Assembly: GCA_949289265.1 (NCBI GenBank)
Contig: CASENE010000082.1
Span: 1 to 54,360, forward strand
Direction of reading: 5' to 3'
DNA from: an uncultured Bacteroides sp.
GTDB taxonomy: Bacteria > Bacteroidota > Bacteroidia > Bacteroidales > Bacteroidaceae
Length of the DNA stretch: 54,360 bases
Shown: positions 27,482 through 35,924 of the stretch, piece after piece
Layout: every line of letters begins with the position of its first letter
Position numbering within the stretch: position 1 is the first letter of the stretch
Program-made: the position numbers and the translations under genes
The notes under the pieces: generated by a model
Told to the model about the DNA's origin: nothing
Databases searched by the model: none
The model's input: the letters and a program-made list of their open reading frames with translations, nothing else

Positions 27482-27580
27482 TCTCCCACGCATCTTTATT
27501 TCTATTTTCTCCCTCCGGACGGGCTTTTACCGGGCATCACTCATGAGGAGGTGTGTCAAAACTCTCTGAATGCTTCTTTT

Positions 27581-27650
27581 AGACGCGGATTACGCGGATT
27601 TCACGGATTAAGCTTATTACATCCGCGTTATTCCGCGAAATCCGTGCCTA
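27581..27650. repeat. Dispersed intergenic repeat B, copy 1
   Basis: AGACGCGGATTACGCGGATT (27581-27600) runs on as TCACGG and is followed by an imperfect complementary arm (ATCCGCGTTATTCCGCG). The same motif recurs at 48949-49015. Confidence 0.7.
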
Positions 27651-27812
27651 ATATACAACACTTTGAAAACGTTCATAGGCTTTTGACACACCCACTTTAT
27701 TCCGTCAATGCCAAAACAATTCGTTTTCCTCAAGCAGCAAGAGTTGTAACGCCGACACCATATAACCGGACAAAAAACCACACCCCCACGTTGCCTTGCC
27801 ATAAAAAAAGAT

Positions 27813-27820
27813 TACCTTTG
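27813..27820 (+). promoter_or_regulatory. -7 promoter element of the acyltransferase gene
   Basis: TACCTTTG lies 26 bases before ATG 27847. Confidence 0.6.
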
Positions 27821-27846
27821 CCGGAAACATCGCTCAACAAGACATC

Positions 27847-28860
27847 ATGCAAAACAAAAACACGCTGATATCTTTTCTGCAAGCATTCGGCATTGTACTC
27901 GTGGTGCTGGGGCATAGTCGGCAAGGGGCGCCTGAAGAGCCGCTATGGTCGGTATGGCTGTACACGTTCCACATGCCGCTGTTCATGTTCATCTCCGGCT
28001 TTCTGCTCCGCCATACGCAGGAGCGCAAGGGAAACAGGCTGGCCGACATCCCGGCAGGGCAATTCCTGCGGAAAAAGGCCAGACGACTGCTGGTGCCTTA
28101 CGTCGTGCTGGGCACACTGGCTTTCGTGCCCAAGGTGTTGCTCAGCCGGTTTGCCGTCCATCCGCTGTATCTTTCGTTCAGCGATTATGCCCGCATGTGG
28201 GTCTATCCGGCAGAAAATCCCATCGTGCAGTTCTGGTTCCTGCCCACGTTGTTTCTCATCTTTCTCTTGGTAGTAGTCGGCACACGTTTTTTGAAGGAAG
28301 TTCACCATCCGGACAAACATCTGTTTATCTTGGCGGCACTGCTTGCGTTGCATTTGTTCAATCCCCTGCGGGAAGTACGGTTGTTCAATCTGAGCAGCGC
28401 GGTCCATCATCTCTTCTACTTCGCATTGGGCTATTACGTCTGCCGCTACCGGCTGGCCGAACGGATGAACCGCCACCTTGGCACGGGCATCTGCCTGACG
28501 GGCGGGCTGTCCCTGTTGTTCGTCACGCTCATCCCCGACTTTTTCGGCAAGGAGGTACTGATGGCCGTCAACGGCATTGCGCTGAGCCTCTTGTTGGGAC
28601 ACCTATATATACAACGGAAGTGGCACTTCCTGCATCACTTGTTCGGAGCCTCCTATGCCATCTATCTCTTCTCCTGGTTCCCACAGGCCGCCTGCCAGCA
28701 GGTCTTTCTCGGACTGACGCATGCGCCGTGGCAAGTGGGCGGCGTGCTGGCTTTCTTCACAGGCATCTACATCCCCTTGTTCATCCATCGCTGGATGAGC
28801 CGCCACAAGCAGGGACACCTGGGGCGATGCCTGGCGTGGATGACAGGACTATCGGCTTAA
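27847..28860 (+). CDS. Acyltransferase family 3 membrane protein
   Basis: This 337-residue integral membrane protein has about ten hydrophobic segments. It begins SFLQAFGIVLVVLGHS with the His of the family's first helix, then WLYTFHMPLFMFISGFLLR, the characteristic second-helix motif, and LRKKARRLLVPYVV. The acyltransferase 3 family adds O-acyl groups, often acetyl, to sugars of surface glycans. The acceptor is unknown. It has its own promoter and stands alone between the barrel gene and the DUF3109 gene on the opposite strand. Confidence 0.85.
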   Translation: MQNKNTLISFLQAFGIVLVVLGHSRQGAPEEPLWSVWLYTFHMPLFMFISGFLLRHTQERKGNRLADIPAGQFLRKKARRLLVPYVVLGTLAFVPKVLLSRFAVHPLYLSFSDYARMWVYPAENPIVQFWFLPTLFLIFLLVVVGTRFLKEVHHPDKHLFILAALLALHLFNPLREVRLFNLSSAVHHLFYFALGYYVCRYRLAERMNRHLGTGICLTGGLSLLFVTLIPDFFGKEVLMAVNGIALSLLLGHLYIQRKWHFLHHLFGASYAIYLFSWFPQAACQQVFLGLTHAPWQVGGVLAFFTGIYIPLFIHRWMSRHKQGHLGRCLAWMTGLSA

Positions 28861-28935
28861 AAAACGGAAATAAAGCAGCAAACAGCATGAAGGAGTTTCA
28901 AAACACATGAGGAAGCATCGGCGACTTTTATGATT

Positions 28936-29517
28936 TTACAGCATCCCTTGTTTCTTCAGCTCCTCCACCGCCGTCTCCAACTCGGCGTACCATTCCGCCC
29001 CGAACTTGCGGACAAGCGGCTCCTTCAGGAACTTATAGACGGGCAGGTTCTCCTTCTGTCCCAGCAAGACCGCCGCCTTGCACACGTCCCAGCGGTGATA
29101 ATTCACGCCCTTGAAAGCGCCGAAATCCTTCACGCGGATGGGGTACAAGTGGCAGGACACTGGTTTGAGGAAGTCGGTCTTCCCCTCGCGGCACGCCTTC
29201 TCGATGGCGCAATAGCAACACCCCTTTTCGTCGTAACAGGTGAACACGCAATCCTTGCCGCCCACGATGGAGGTCACCAGGTCGCCTTCCTGGTCCACAT
29301 AGGCCACCCCCTGCCGGTCTATGACGGCCCTCGCCTCGGGCGACAGTTCGTCTTCAATGAGAGGCAGGACTTCTTCTATCTTCTCCACCTCGTCCAACTC
29401 CAGAGGAGCCCCCGCGTCTCCCTCGATGCAACAGGCGCCCCGGCAGGCACTGAGGTCGCAAAGGAACTTTTCTTTCAGCACGTCAAAACTGACGACGACA
29501 TCTTGTATTTGAAGCAT
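28936..29517 (-). CDS. DUF3109 family protein
   Basis: The 193-aa product is Cys-rich. It begins VLKEKFLCDLSACRGACCIEGDAGAPL, the hallmark of DUF3109, with more Cys at CVFTCYDEKGCCYCAIEKAC and at SCHLYPIR. The clustered cysteines suggest zinc or iron-sulfur binding. No signal peptide is seen. Widely conserved in Bacteroidetes; function unknown. It is transcribed opposite to the acyltransferase and in the same direction as the ORF6N and gpmI genes. Confidence 0.8.
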   Translation of the reverse strand: MLQIQDVVVSFDVLKEKFLCDLSACRGACCIEGDAGAPLELDEVEKIEEVLPLIEDELSPEARAVIDRQGVAYVDQEGDLVTSIVGGKDCVFTCYDEKGCCYCAIEKACREGKTDFLKPVSCHLYPIRVKDFGAFKGVNYHRWDVCKAAVLLGQKENLPVYKFLKEPLVRKFGAEWYAELETAVEELKKQGML

Positions 29518-29612
29518 TTGGACTAATTAAAAATTGAGAATTAAAAATTAAAAGATAAGAGCCTGTCGTTTAAATTTTCAATTCCCATTTAGATGAACAG
29601 TTGCTTAATTAT

Positions 29613-30233
29613 TTATTCGACCTCGGTATGATCTGAATCGTTTTGCCTTCTTACCCGCTTTACCGTATGCTTTATTTTGCCAATCAAGAAATTAATCTCC
29701 AGACTTGATTCCGTTTCAGACGTTTCCAGATCAGGCATGACAATGTTTGAAAGCATTTCTCCAAATTGCTGCATCTTCGACTGTTGTGTCTTACGATCCG
29801 TCTCCTTATGCAAATCACGAAGTTCCCGTTTCAGTTGGCGCACAGCAGCAAAGGTTTCTATGACAGCAAAGGTCACATTTACGGCTTGCTGGCTTTTGAG
29901 AATGGTGGCCAGCATGTATAATCCCTTTTCTGTAAATGCCTTAGGAAGAACACGAGACTTTGATGAAAGTTTTGTGGTCGAAAAATTCGACCGCAAATAA
30001 GCGGCCTCTTCCTGCGTCAAACAAAACATATAGCTTTCCGGAAACTTATCCGGATTATTTCTTACCGCTTCATTCACCCGCTTTGTTTCCACACCATACA
30101 GTTCTGCAATGTCAGCGTCCAATATCACTTGGCTATTTCTTAAGTACACAATTTTATGCCTCACCTGCTCCAACAGGCTGACTGCATTTTGAGGCGTACT
30201 TCCTGTTCTTTTCAAGCTATTGTTTTTATTCAT
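29613..30233 (-). CDS. ORF6N-domain DNA-binding protein
   Basis: The 206-residue product carries an ORF6N domain at ~25-120 (IVYLRNSQVILDADIAELYGVETKRVNEAVRNN, FPESYMFCLTQEE, LPKAFTEKGLYMLATIL). This is the KilA-N-like domain common in phages and bacterial mobile islands. A coiled-coil follows (VRQLKRELRDLHKETDRK) and then a basic tail. It probably binds DNA; a role in phage defence or regulation is possible but not shown. It looks like an isolated acquired gene, with lower GC than its neighbours. Confidence 0.8.
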   Translation of the reverse strand: MNKNNSLKRTGSTPQNAVSLLEQVRHKIVYLRNSQVILDADIAELYGVETKRVNEAVRNNPDKFPESYMFCLTQEEAAYLRSNFSTTKLSSKSRVLPKAFTEKGLYMLATILKSQQAVNVTFAVIETFAAVRQLKRELRDLHKETDRKTQQSKMQQFGEMLSNIVMPDLETSETESSLEINFLIGKIKHTVKRVRRQNDSDHTEVE

Positions 30234-30377
30234 AGTTCACAACGCCCTGTCACTGTCCCGTCTTTATTGATTTCGGCAAGAAATGGACTCGCATCCTTAT
30301 CCATTTATGGGAAATAAAAAAGGAGAGCATGTCGAAACGAAAAGGGAACCATCATTCTGTCACCCGCAGTCAAAGAA

Positions 30378-30435
30378 TCTCCCGCATGCTTATGGGAGAT
30401 GTTTCGACTCCGCAATGTTCCACTCAACATGACAG
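30378..30435. repeat. Dispersed intergenic repeat C, copy 1 (minus orientation)
   Basis: TCTCCC-N10-GGGAGA forms a small hairpin, followed by GATGTTTCGACTCCGC and ACTCAACATGACAG. The inverse complement matches 35740-35781 closely. The surrounding 30234-30484 stretch holds no gene. Confidence 0.75.
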
Positions 30436-30484
30436 AATGAAAGGCTATTTCCGTTTCGGCACACTCTCTAATAAGAAAGATGCA

Positions 30485-32005
30485 TCAATTCTTAATTAAA
30501 TCCCGTCCCGTCATGTCAGCCGGCTGGGGCAGGCCCATGATGTGCAGGATGGAAGGAGCCACATCGGCCAACACGCCGTTCTCCACTTGGGCGTTCTTGT
30601 CCGTGGTGACATAGACAAAGGGCACGGGGTTGAGCGAGTGGGCCGTATTGGGCGTGCCGTCAGCATTGAGGGCATGGTCGGCATTGCCGTGGTCGGCTAT
30701 GATGATGACCTCGTAGTCGTTGGCCTTGGCTGCCTCCACGGTGTCGCGCACGCAGTTGTCGATGGCCACCACGGCCTTCTCGATGGCCTCATACACGCCC
30801 GTGTGGCCCACCATGTCTCCGTTGGCATAGTTCACCACGATGAAGTCGTACTTTTGCGTGTTGATGGCCTCCACCAGCTTGTCCTTCACCTCATAGGCAC
30901 TCATCTCCGGCTTCAGGTCGTAGGTGGCTACCTTGGGCGAGGGCACCAGAATGCGGTCTTCACCCTCGAACGGGGCCTCGCGTCCACCGTTGAAGAAGAA
31001 CGTCACGTGCGCATACTTCTCCGTCTCGGCGATGTGCAGCTGCTTCTTGCCCTGCTTGCTGAGGTATTCGCCCAGCGTGTCGGCCACGTTTTCCTTGTCG
31101 AAGATGATGTGCACGCCCTTGAACGAAGCGTCATACGGCGTCATGCAATAGTATTGCAGGCCGGGGATGATCTTCATGCCCTGTTCCGGCATGTCCTGCT
31201 GGGTCAGCACGATGGTCAGTTCCTTGGCGCGGTCGTTGCGGTAGTTGAAGAAGATGACCACGTCGCCCTCCTTGATGGTGCCGTCGAACGCACAGTTGTT
31301 GATGGGCTTGATAAATTCGTCCGTCACGCCCTCGTCGTAAGACTCCTGCATGGCCTTCACCATGTCGTCGGCCTGCTTGCCCTGGCCGTTCACCAAGAGT
31401 TCGTAGGCCTCCTTTACGCGCTCCCAACGCTTGTCGCGGTCCATGGCATAGAAGCGGCCCACGATGCTGGCGATGCGTCCTGCGCTCTGCGCGCAGTGGT
31501 CAGTCAGCTGCTGGATGAAGCCCTTGCCGCTCTTCGGGTCGGTGTCGCGACCGTCCATGAAGCAGTGGATGAAGGTGCGCTCGCCGATGCCGTATTCCTT
31601 GGCAATGTCGCACAGCTTGAACAGGTGGTCCAGCGAACTGTGCACGCCGCCGTTGGACGTCAGGCCCATGAAGTGGATGCCCTTGCCGTGCTCCTTGGCA
31701 TAGCTGAAGGCAGAAACGATTTCCTTGTTCTTCAGGATGCTGCCGTCGGCGCAGGCGCGGTTGATTTTCACCAAGTCCTGGTAAACGATGCGTCCGGCGC
31801 CGATATTGAGGTGACCCACTTCCGAGTTGCCCATCTGTCCGTCGGGCAAGCCTACGTTTTCGCCGCTGGCCTGCAGTTGCGAGTGCGGGTAGTTGGCCAA
31901 CAGGCTGTCCCAATACGGGGTAGGAGTCACATAGATTACATCGTCCTTCTGGCGGTCGCCGATTCCCCAACCGTCCAGAATCATTAAAAGAGCTTTCTTA
32001 GCCAT
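30485..32005 (-). CDS. gpmI: 2,3-bisphosphoglycerate-independent phosphoglycerate mutase
   Basis: The 506-aa length is the family norm. Motifs include [13 protein letters not shown] at the start (metal-binding Asp), [17 protein letters not shown] with the phosphorylated serine, [24 protein letters not shown] near the C-terminus and GHTGVYEA. It interconverts 3- and 2-phosphoglycerate in glycolysis, using manganese and a phosphoserine intermediate. ATG 32005 begins [13 protein letters not shown] exactly where the family starts; the longer frame to 32083 crosses the promoter. Confidence 0.95.
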   Translation of the reverse strand: MAKKALLMILDGWGIGDRQKDDVIYVTPTPYWDSLLANYPHSQLQASGENVGLPDGQMGNSEVGHLNIGAGRIVYQDLVKINRACADGSILKNKEIVSAFSYAKEHGKGIHFMGLTSNGGVHSSLDHLFKLCDIAKEYGIGERTFIHCFMDGRDTDPKSGKGFIQQLTDHCAQSAGRIASIVGRFYAMDRDKRWERVKEAYELLVNGQGKQADDMVKAMQESYDEGVTDEFIKPINNCAFDGTIKEGDVVIFFNYRNDRAKELTIVLTQQDMPEQGMKIIPGLQYYCMTPYDASFKGVHIIFDKENVADTLGEYLSKQGKKQLHIAETEKYAHVTFFFNGGREAPFEGEDRILVPSPKVATYDLKPEMSAYEVKDKLVEAINTQKYDFIVVNYANGDMVGHTGVYEAIEKAVVAIDNCVRDTVEAAKANDYEVIIIADHGNADHALNADGTPNTAHSLNPVPFVYVTTDKNAQVENGVLADVAPSILHIMGLPQPADMTGRDLIKN

Positions 32006-32046
32006 AGTATGTAAATGTTTAAATGGAATTTTTTCGCTTTGCGCCG

Positions 32047-32054
32047 CAAAGTTA
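32047..32054 (-). promoter_or_regulatory. -7 promoter element of gpmI
   Basis: TAACTTTG on the minus strand lies about 40 bases upstream of ATG 32005. Confidence 0.5.
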
Positions 32055-32129
32055 CAAAAATCCCGGCGGGAAGAAAGCGGCAAGAGGTATAAAAGAACTG
32101 AAAATGTTGGAAAACAGCGCGGAAAGCCC

Positions 32130-32137
32130 TACCTTTG
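32130..32137 (+). promoter_or_regulatory. -7 promoter element of the toxin-antitoxin pair
   Basis: TACCTTTG lies 28 bases before ATG 32166. Confidence 0.6.
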
Positions 32138-32165
32138 CCGGGAAAGCATAAAAACCCTACAGCAT

Positions 32166-32435
32166 ATGGCAACCATCGACCTCCAACTGCAACAAGACGT
32201 ATTGCAAGACGTGGCCTCCATCATAGGCAACAACGACTTGCTCAAGAAGCTGCACAAATACCTGCAGAAGTTGAAAAAAGAAGAAACGACGGAAGAAAGC
32301 GACGTCATGACCGAAGCGGACAAGCGGGAAATCCTGGCCGACATCAAGGAAGGATTGCGGGAAGTAAGAGCCGCCCAGAAAAATAATATCCAATTGCAAT
32401 CAGCCAGAGAATTCCTCCATGAAATACGACATTAA
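32166..32435 (+). CDS. Putative antitoxin of a RelE-type pair
   Basis: The 89-aa protein is acidic and largely helical (LLKKLHKYLQKLKKEETTEESDV, then EADKREILADIKEGLREVRA). There is no obvious ribbon-helix-helix, but it has the size and place of a type II antitoxin. It precedes and overlaps the toxin frame by 17 bases and has its own promoter. Antitoxins of this type block the toxin with a C-terminal helix and repress the operon. The call rests mainly on context. Confidence 0.7.
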   Translation: MATIDLQLQQDVLQDVASIIGNNDLLKKLHKYLQKLKKEETTEESDVMTEADKREILADIKEGLREVRAAQKNNIQLQSAREFLHEIRH

Positions 32436-32772
32436 ATTAGGCAAGAAATTCAAAAAGGATTTCAAGCGTCTTTGGAAAAAATACCGTTCCTTGGACTGCG
32501 ACTTAGAAAAACTGATAGACTCCTTGGAAGAGAATCCCGCCCAAGGCGCCGACCTGGGCAACAACGTCCGCAAGGTGCGCATGGCCATCTCCGCCAAAGG
32601 CAAGGGCAAGAGCCACGGCGCCCGCGTCATCACCTACACGGCGTTGGTGGACACGGCCAGGGGCACCGTCACCCTCCTCACCCTGTATGACAAGGCCGAA
32701 CAAGACAGCATCACTCCCCAAGAGATAGACGCCCTGCTGGCCGAACTGAAAGCCGAAGAAGAACAAGCCTAA
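32419..32772 (+). CDS. RelE/ParE-superfamily toxin
   Basis: The 117-aa protein starts KYDIKLGKKFKKDFKRLWKKYRS, the basic helical hairpin typical of RelE/YafQ-like toxins. It continues with NVRKVRMAISAKGKGKSHGARVITY, the central sheet with a conserved Arg, and VTLLTLYDKAEQDSI, the C-terminal strand. Members cleave mRNA at the ribosome or inhibit gyrase. The start overlaps the antitoxin end, a common arrangement. The exact class (RelE or ParE) is undecided. Confidence 0.8.
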   Translation: MKYDIKLGKKFKKDFKRLWKKYRSLDCDLEKLIDSLEENPAQGADLGNNVRKVRMAISAKGKGKSHGARVITYTALVDTARGTVTLLTLYDKAEQDSITPQEIDALLAELKAEEEQA

Positions 32773-32847
32773 GCGCGCCCCGGCCGGATGCAGGCGACCA
32801 TGAAGACAGCCCCGATGTCCTACATTTTCCGTTTTTCTTCGTCCCCT

Positions 32848-32907
32848 CTTCGTCCCTTAAGGAGACGAACCAGGGACGACCCGGGGGCGAAGGGGGGACG
32901 AACCTGG
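32848..32907. repeat. Dispersed intergenic repeat A, copy 2
   Basis: TTCGTCCCTTAAGGAGACGAA is a near-perfect inverted repeat, continued by ACCAGGGACGA and GGGCGAAGGGGGGACGAA. Unit order matches the copy at 17503-17559. Confidence 0.7.
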
Positions 32908-32957
32908 TATCTGCCGGTCGGGGAAGTGGTTTCTTCCAAATTTTTCGGAATATTTCC

Positions 32958-32966
32958 TACCTTTGC
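32958..32966 (+). promoter_or_regulatory. -7 promoter element of the TPR regulator
   Basis: TACCTTTGC ends four bases before the GTG start at 32971, leaving practically no leader. Confidence 0.5.
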
Positions 32967-32970
32967 CGCC

Positions 32971-34722
32971 GTGAGAATACGGCCCATTCCCCTGCTTCTT
33001 GCCCTGCTGGCCTTGCTGCTAATGACGGCCTGCCGGGGGCGTTACCCGTCGTCGCTGCTGACGGCGGACAGCTTGGCGTCGGCCTGCCCGGACAGCGCGC
33101 TGCGGCTGCTGCGCGCGCTGGAGCCGGAGATGAAGGAGGCGGGCACGGCCACGCGGATGTATTACAACCTGCTCTGCATCAAAGCGGAAGACAAGGCTTA
33201 CGTCCCCCACGCCTCCGACAGCGCGGTGCAAGAAGTGCTGCGCTACTACGTCGACCGGAACGACCGCCGCCACCTGCCCGAAGCCTACTACTACGCCGGG
33301 CGCGTGGCCTCCGACCTGGGGGATGCCCCGCAGGCGTTGGACCACTTTGAGCATGCCTTGGAAGCCCTGCCCGACGAGGGCATGTTGCCCCTGCGGAGCC
33401 GGGTACTTTCGCAGATGGGAACGCTGTTTTACCGCCAAGGAATGTATCCAGAAGCGTTAAATATCTATAAAAAGAATCTGTCCTGCGACTCTCTTTTAGG
33501 CGACAGCACATGGATTATTTCCGCCTGGCTAAACATCGGATTAGTATACAAAGTTTTGAATCAGCCAGACAGCACACGCAAATATTACCAGTTGGCTTAT
33601 CAGTTCAACAATACCTTGAAACAACCACTTTCAAACGGAGAGATAGAAGACAAGATTGCCTGGACATACCTCAACCAAGAGCGTTATGATTCGGCTCGTA
33701 TTTTTATAGAAAAAGCATTGAAAAATGCAACTATAACAAACAGAACCCGCATTTATACCACGGCTGGCATATACTACCACAGCATCGGTCAAACAGATTC
33801 GGCAGCCTGGTATTACCAACAATTACTCCACACAAACTCTATCCATGCACAACTCATCGCCTATGGCAATTTATCCCAAATAGCATTGCAACAAGAGACC
33901 CCCAAACTTGCTACCCGATACTTGCGGAAGTACAATTTGTTAGCTGATTCTTTACAAAAGAGGACGAATACAGAAAGCATCCGTAAAACATACGCATTAT
34001 ACAACTACCAGTTGCGCGAAAAAGAAAATGCGAAGCTGCAAGCTGCCAATGAAAAGCAAACACGCTGCATCATATATTTGGTTATCGGAGCAGGTCTTCT
34101 GTTCTCAACATCAGTCTTCTATTATCGGGAACGACAAAAACGATGGAAAATCCGATTACAGGCTCTCGAGCAACTGAAAAACGAGATTTATCAGCGAAGT
34201 GAACAGTATGCCCAGAGCAATGCAGAGAAAATCCACCAACTGACCCACCAACTGCAAGACAAAGAACAGACCTTGCAGGAAAACGAAGTCATCCGTCAGC
34301 AACTGGAAAAGCAAATAAGTCTTTTGAAAAACGCCAATTTGCAGATAAAACTGGAACAGGACAGACGGGAAACAGAAGAATACTTGCTTTTTCATTCTGA
34401 AATCTACCAGCACTTCAGAGAGCAACTGCAAGCTAACCACAGCCAACCACATCTGACACCTCAAGACTGGAAGGATCTGCAAAGCCAAATAGACAAATGC
34501 TATAATAATTTCACTTCCAAACTGAACGGTCCTTACCAATTGGACGACCGCGAACTGCACGTTTGCCTCCTCATTAAATTAAAATTTTCCTACACAGACA
34601 TCGGGAAATTGGTCAATCTGTCTTTGAGCGGCGTGAACTCCGTGCGCAGAAGGCTTTACTACAAGGTTTTCGGTCAAAAAGGAGAGGCTAAAGACTGGGA
34701 CAACTTTATTATCTCATTATAA
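32971..34722 (+). CDS. TPR lipoprotein/membrane regulator with C-terminal HTH
   Basis: The start is GTG 32971, directly after the promoter; the product is ~583 aa. It begins with a lipoprotein signal (PLLLALLALLLMTAC). Then come about eight TPR units, a transmembrane helix (CIIYLVIGAGLLFSTSVFYY), a long coiled coil (QLTHQLQDKEQTLQENEVIR) and a C-terminal helix-turn-helix of LuxR type (LHVCLLIKLKFSYTDIGKL). This architecture is common in Bacteroidales: a periplasmic TPR sensor linked through the membrane to a DNA-binding end. It lies upstream of the peptide cluster and may control it. The first ~150 codons are GC-rich but the rest is AT-rich, with a sharp change near 33,440. Confidence 0.75.
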   Translation: MRIRPIPLLLALLALLLMTACRGRYPSSLLTADSLASACPDSALRLLRALEPEMKEAGTATRMYYNLLCIKAEDKAYVPHASDSAVQEVLRYYVDRNDRRHLPEAYYYAGRVASDLGDAPQALDHFEHALEALPDEGMLPLRSRVLSQMGTLFYRQGMYPEALNIYKKNLSCDSLLGDSTWIISAWLNIGLVYKVLNQPDSTRKYYQLAYQFNNTLKQPLSNGEIEDKIAWTYLNQERYDSARIFIEKALKNATITNRTRIYTTAGIYYHSIGQTDSAAWYYQQLLHTNSIHAQLIAYGNLSQIALQQETPKLATRYLRKYNLLADSLQKRTNTESIRKTYALYNYQLREKENAKLQAANEKQTRCIIYLVIGAGLLFSTSVFYYRERQKRWKIRLQALEQLKNEIYQRSEQYAQSNAEKIHQLTHQLQDKEQTLQENEVIRQQLEKQISLLKNANLQIKLEQDRRETEEYLLFHSEIYQHFREQLQANHSQPHLTPQDWKDLQSQIDKCYNNFTSKLNGPYQLDDRELHVCLLIKLKFSYTDIGKLVNLSLSGVNSVRRRLYYKVFGQKGEAKDWDNFIISL

Positions 34723-34740
34723 GCTCATTAATGCTCATTT

Positions 34741-34888
34741 GCGCAATTTTTGCGCAGCCTGCACAATCCTTCACAAACAATTGCGCAATTCTTGCACAGC
34801 CCATTTGCATTCAATTTACAATTGCAGCGTGCCCAAAAGATGGGATTGACCCAATTCTTGCACAGCCCATTTGCATTCAATTTACAAT
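34741..34888 (+). repeat. Direct repeats upstream of the small secreted protein gene
   Basis: A 37-bp stretch occurs twice without mismatch, at 34786-34822 and 34852-34888, 66 bases apart, both containing CAATTCTTGCACAGCCCATT. A looser copy of its first half, GCGCAATTTTTGCGCAG, is at 34741-34757. They could be regulator binding sites. An open frame runs through them from 34731, but the signal peptide starts only at 34923. Confidence 0.75.
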
Positions 34889-34922
34889 AAAATCGTCTAC
34901 ATTCGTAACAAAAAACAAAAAC

Positions 34923-35282
34923 ATGAGACGATTTATTTTATTTTTCCTTGGGGTCATATTCTTTCTTCCACTATGTGCGGAAGAAGAGCCTATTCCTATT
35001 TATGATACAAGTGGTAAACATACCCCTATAACCGAACAGCCTAATGAGCGCCGTTCTTTCACTTTTGAACCAACAGCTACGCATGAAGGGAATATCATTC
35101 ATATTTATTATTATTCCACCGAACAGTTACATATCACTGTGACCGACGCAGAGGGAAACACCATATATGAAAATGAGACGTGGGGAGACTGCACGTTCGT
35201 TTTAAACGGAGAGGCTCAAGGGGTGTTTACGCTGCTTCTGGAGACAGAGACAAATACCTATGAAGGGGTATTTGACCTATAA
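34923..35282 (+). CDS. Small secreted DUF3244-like protein
   Basis: The 119-aa product starts MRRFILFFLGVIFFLPLCAEEE, a clear signal peptide. The mature part is a small beta-sandwich with the pattern of DUF3244 (GNIIHIYYYSTEQLHITVTD, GNTIYENETWGDCTFVLNG, GVFTLLLETE). Such proteins are frequent in Bacteroides and often sit beside small secreted peptides and regulators of the TPR type. It is 55 bases upstream of the precursor-peptide gene, and so may be in its operon. Role unknown; the family call is by pattern. Confidence 0.6.
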   Translation: MRRFILFFLGVIFFLPLCAEEEPIPIYDTSGKHTPITEQPNERRSFTFEPTATHEGNIIHIYYYSTEQLHITVTDAEGNTIYENETWGDCTFVLNGEAQGVFTLLLETETNTYEGVFDL

Positions 35283-35337
35283 ACCAAGATAGAACAAGGC
35301 CCGAAGTTGATAGAGGGCAATTTAATACCAAATGTTT

Positions 35338-35577
35338 ATGAAAAACTTTTTAAATCTTTCCGAAGGATTGAGTTTAGAAGAACTCATGGGCGTCAAAGGC
35401 GGTAACAACGGCGTAGTAACATGCCAAGCAGGAAGCGTAGGCATTGTATGCACCGGTGACTCACCAGCTATGACATGTGGCAGCACATCTGTAACATGCC
35501 AAGCAGGAAGCGTAGGCTCGTCAACAACTGTTCCTCCTAAAGAAGGCGACCGTGACAACCCCGCTAAACATCTGTAA
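35338..35577 (+). CDS. Double-glycine precursor peptide of a putative RiPP
   Basis: The 79-aa product starts MKNFLNLSEGLSLEELMGVKGG, a leader with the L-S-x-E-E-L-x-x-V-x-G-G pattern of double-glycine peptides. C39 peptidases cut after this motif. The 57-residue core is rich in Gly, Ser, Thr and Val and has four Cys (residues 29, 38, 47, 54). The segment VTCQAGSVG occurs twice, encoded by two identical 27-bp stretches at 35416-35442 and 35491-35517. It resembles the natural product precursors of the GG-Bacteroidales type. The start at 35338 (a second ATG, 35332, is two codons earlier) gives the usual leader. A radical SAM enzyme and a C39 exporter are encoded downstream. Confidence 0.8.
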   Translation: MKNFLNLSEGLSLEELMGVKGGNNGVVTCQAGSVGIVCTGDSPAMTCGSTSVTCQAGSVGSSTTVPPKEGDRDNPAKHL

Positions 35578-35924
35578 TTTTCCATGCCAGCAGTGAGTCT
35601 AAAAGGCATTTCTCCGGCCATTTCCGTGCAGCGATGAAAAACATTCCAACTTGAATGAGAATGGACAAGCGGGAAAAGCCTTTTAGGCACACTATTCTAT
35701 CCAATACGTATCTAAGAGTTTGTTTAAAAATCGCATTCTCTGTCATGTTGAGCGGAGCGAAGCGAAGTCGAAACATCTCCCGAATGTCTTTATCACAGGA
35801 GGAGACTCTTCACTCTGTTCAGACTATACCTTAGCAGGATGGTCAAAAGAGATTTTGAGCGTAGCTAATGACAGAGCCAATAAAAATTTTAACAGGCTCT
35901 AAAACTAAAACCAGAAATAATCCC
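35578..35924. other. Intergenic region between precursor and radical SAM gene
   Basis: About 350 bases with no gene. A perfect 9-bp inverted repeat (CTAAAAGGC at 35599-35607, GCCTTTTAG at 35678-35686) encloses a 70-base loop. Repeat C, copy 2, lies at 35740-35781. The structure may attenuate transcription so that the precursor is made in excess of the enzymes; this is inference. Confidence 0.5.
35740..35781. repeat. Dispersed intergenic repeat C, copy 2 (plus orientation)
   Basis: CTGTCATGTTGAGCGGAGCG followed by AAGTCGAAACATCTCCC is the inverse complement of 30394-30435 with few mismatches. Confidence 0.75.

Larger units (their letters stand above)
27482..27846. other. Intergenic region with dispersed repeat B and promoter
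   Basis: 365 bases hold no convincing gene. They contain dispersed repeat B (27581-27650) and, near the right end, the promoter of the acyltransferase gene (27813-27820). Confidence 0.5.

Noticed and set aside
34731-34922. N-terminal extension of the DUF3244-like protein through the 37-bp repeats
   Set aside because: The frame is open, but ATG 34923 gives a perfect signal peptide; the extension would bury it.
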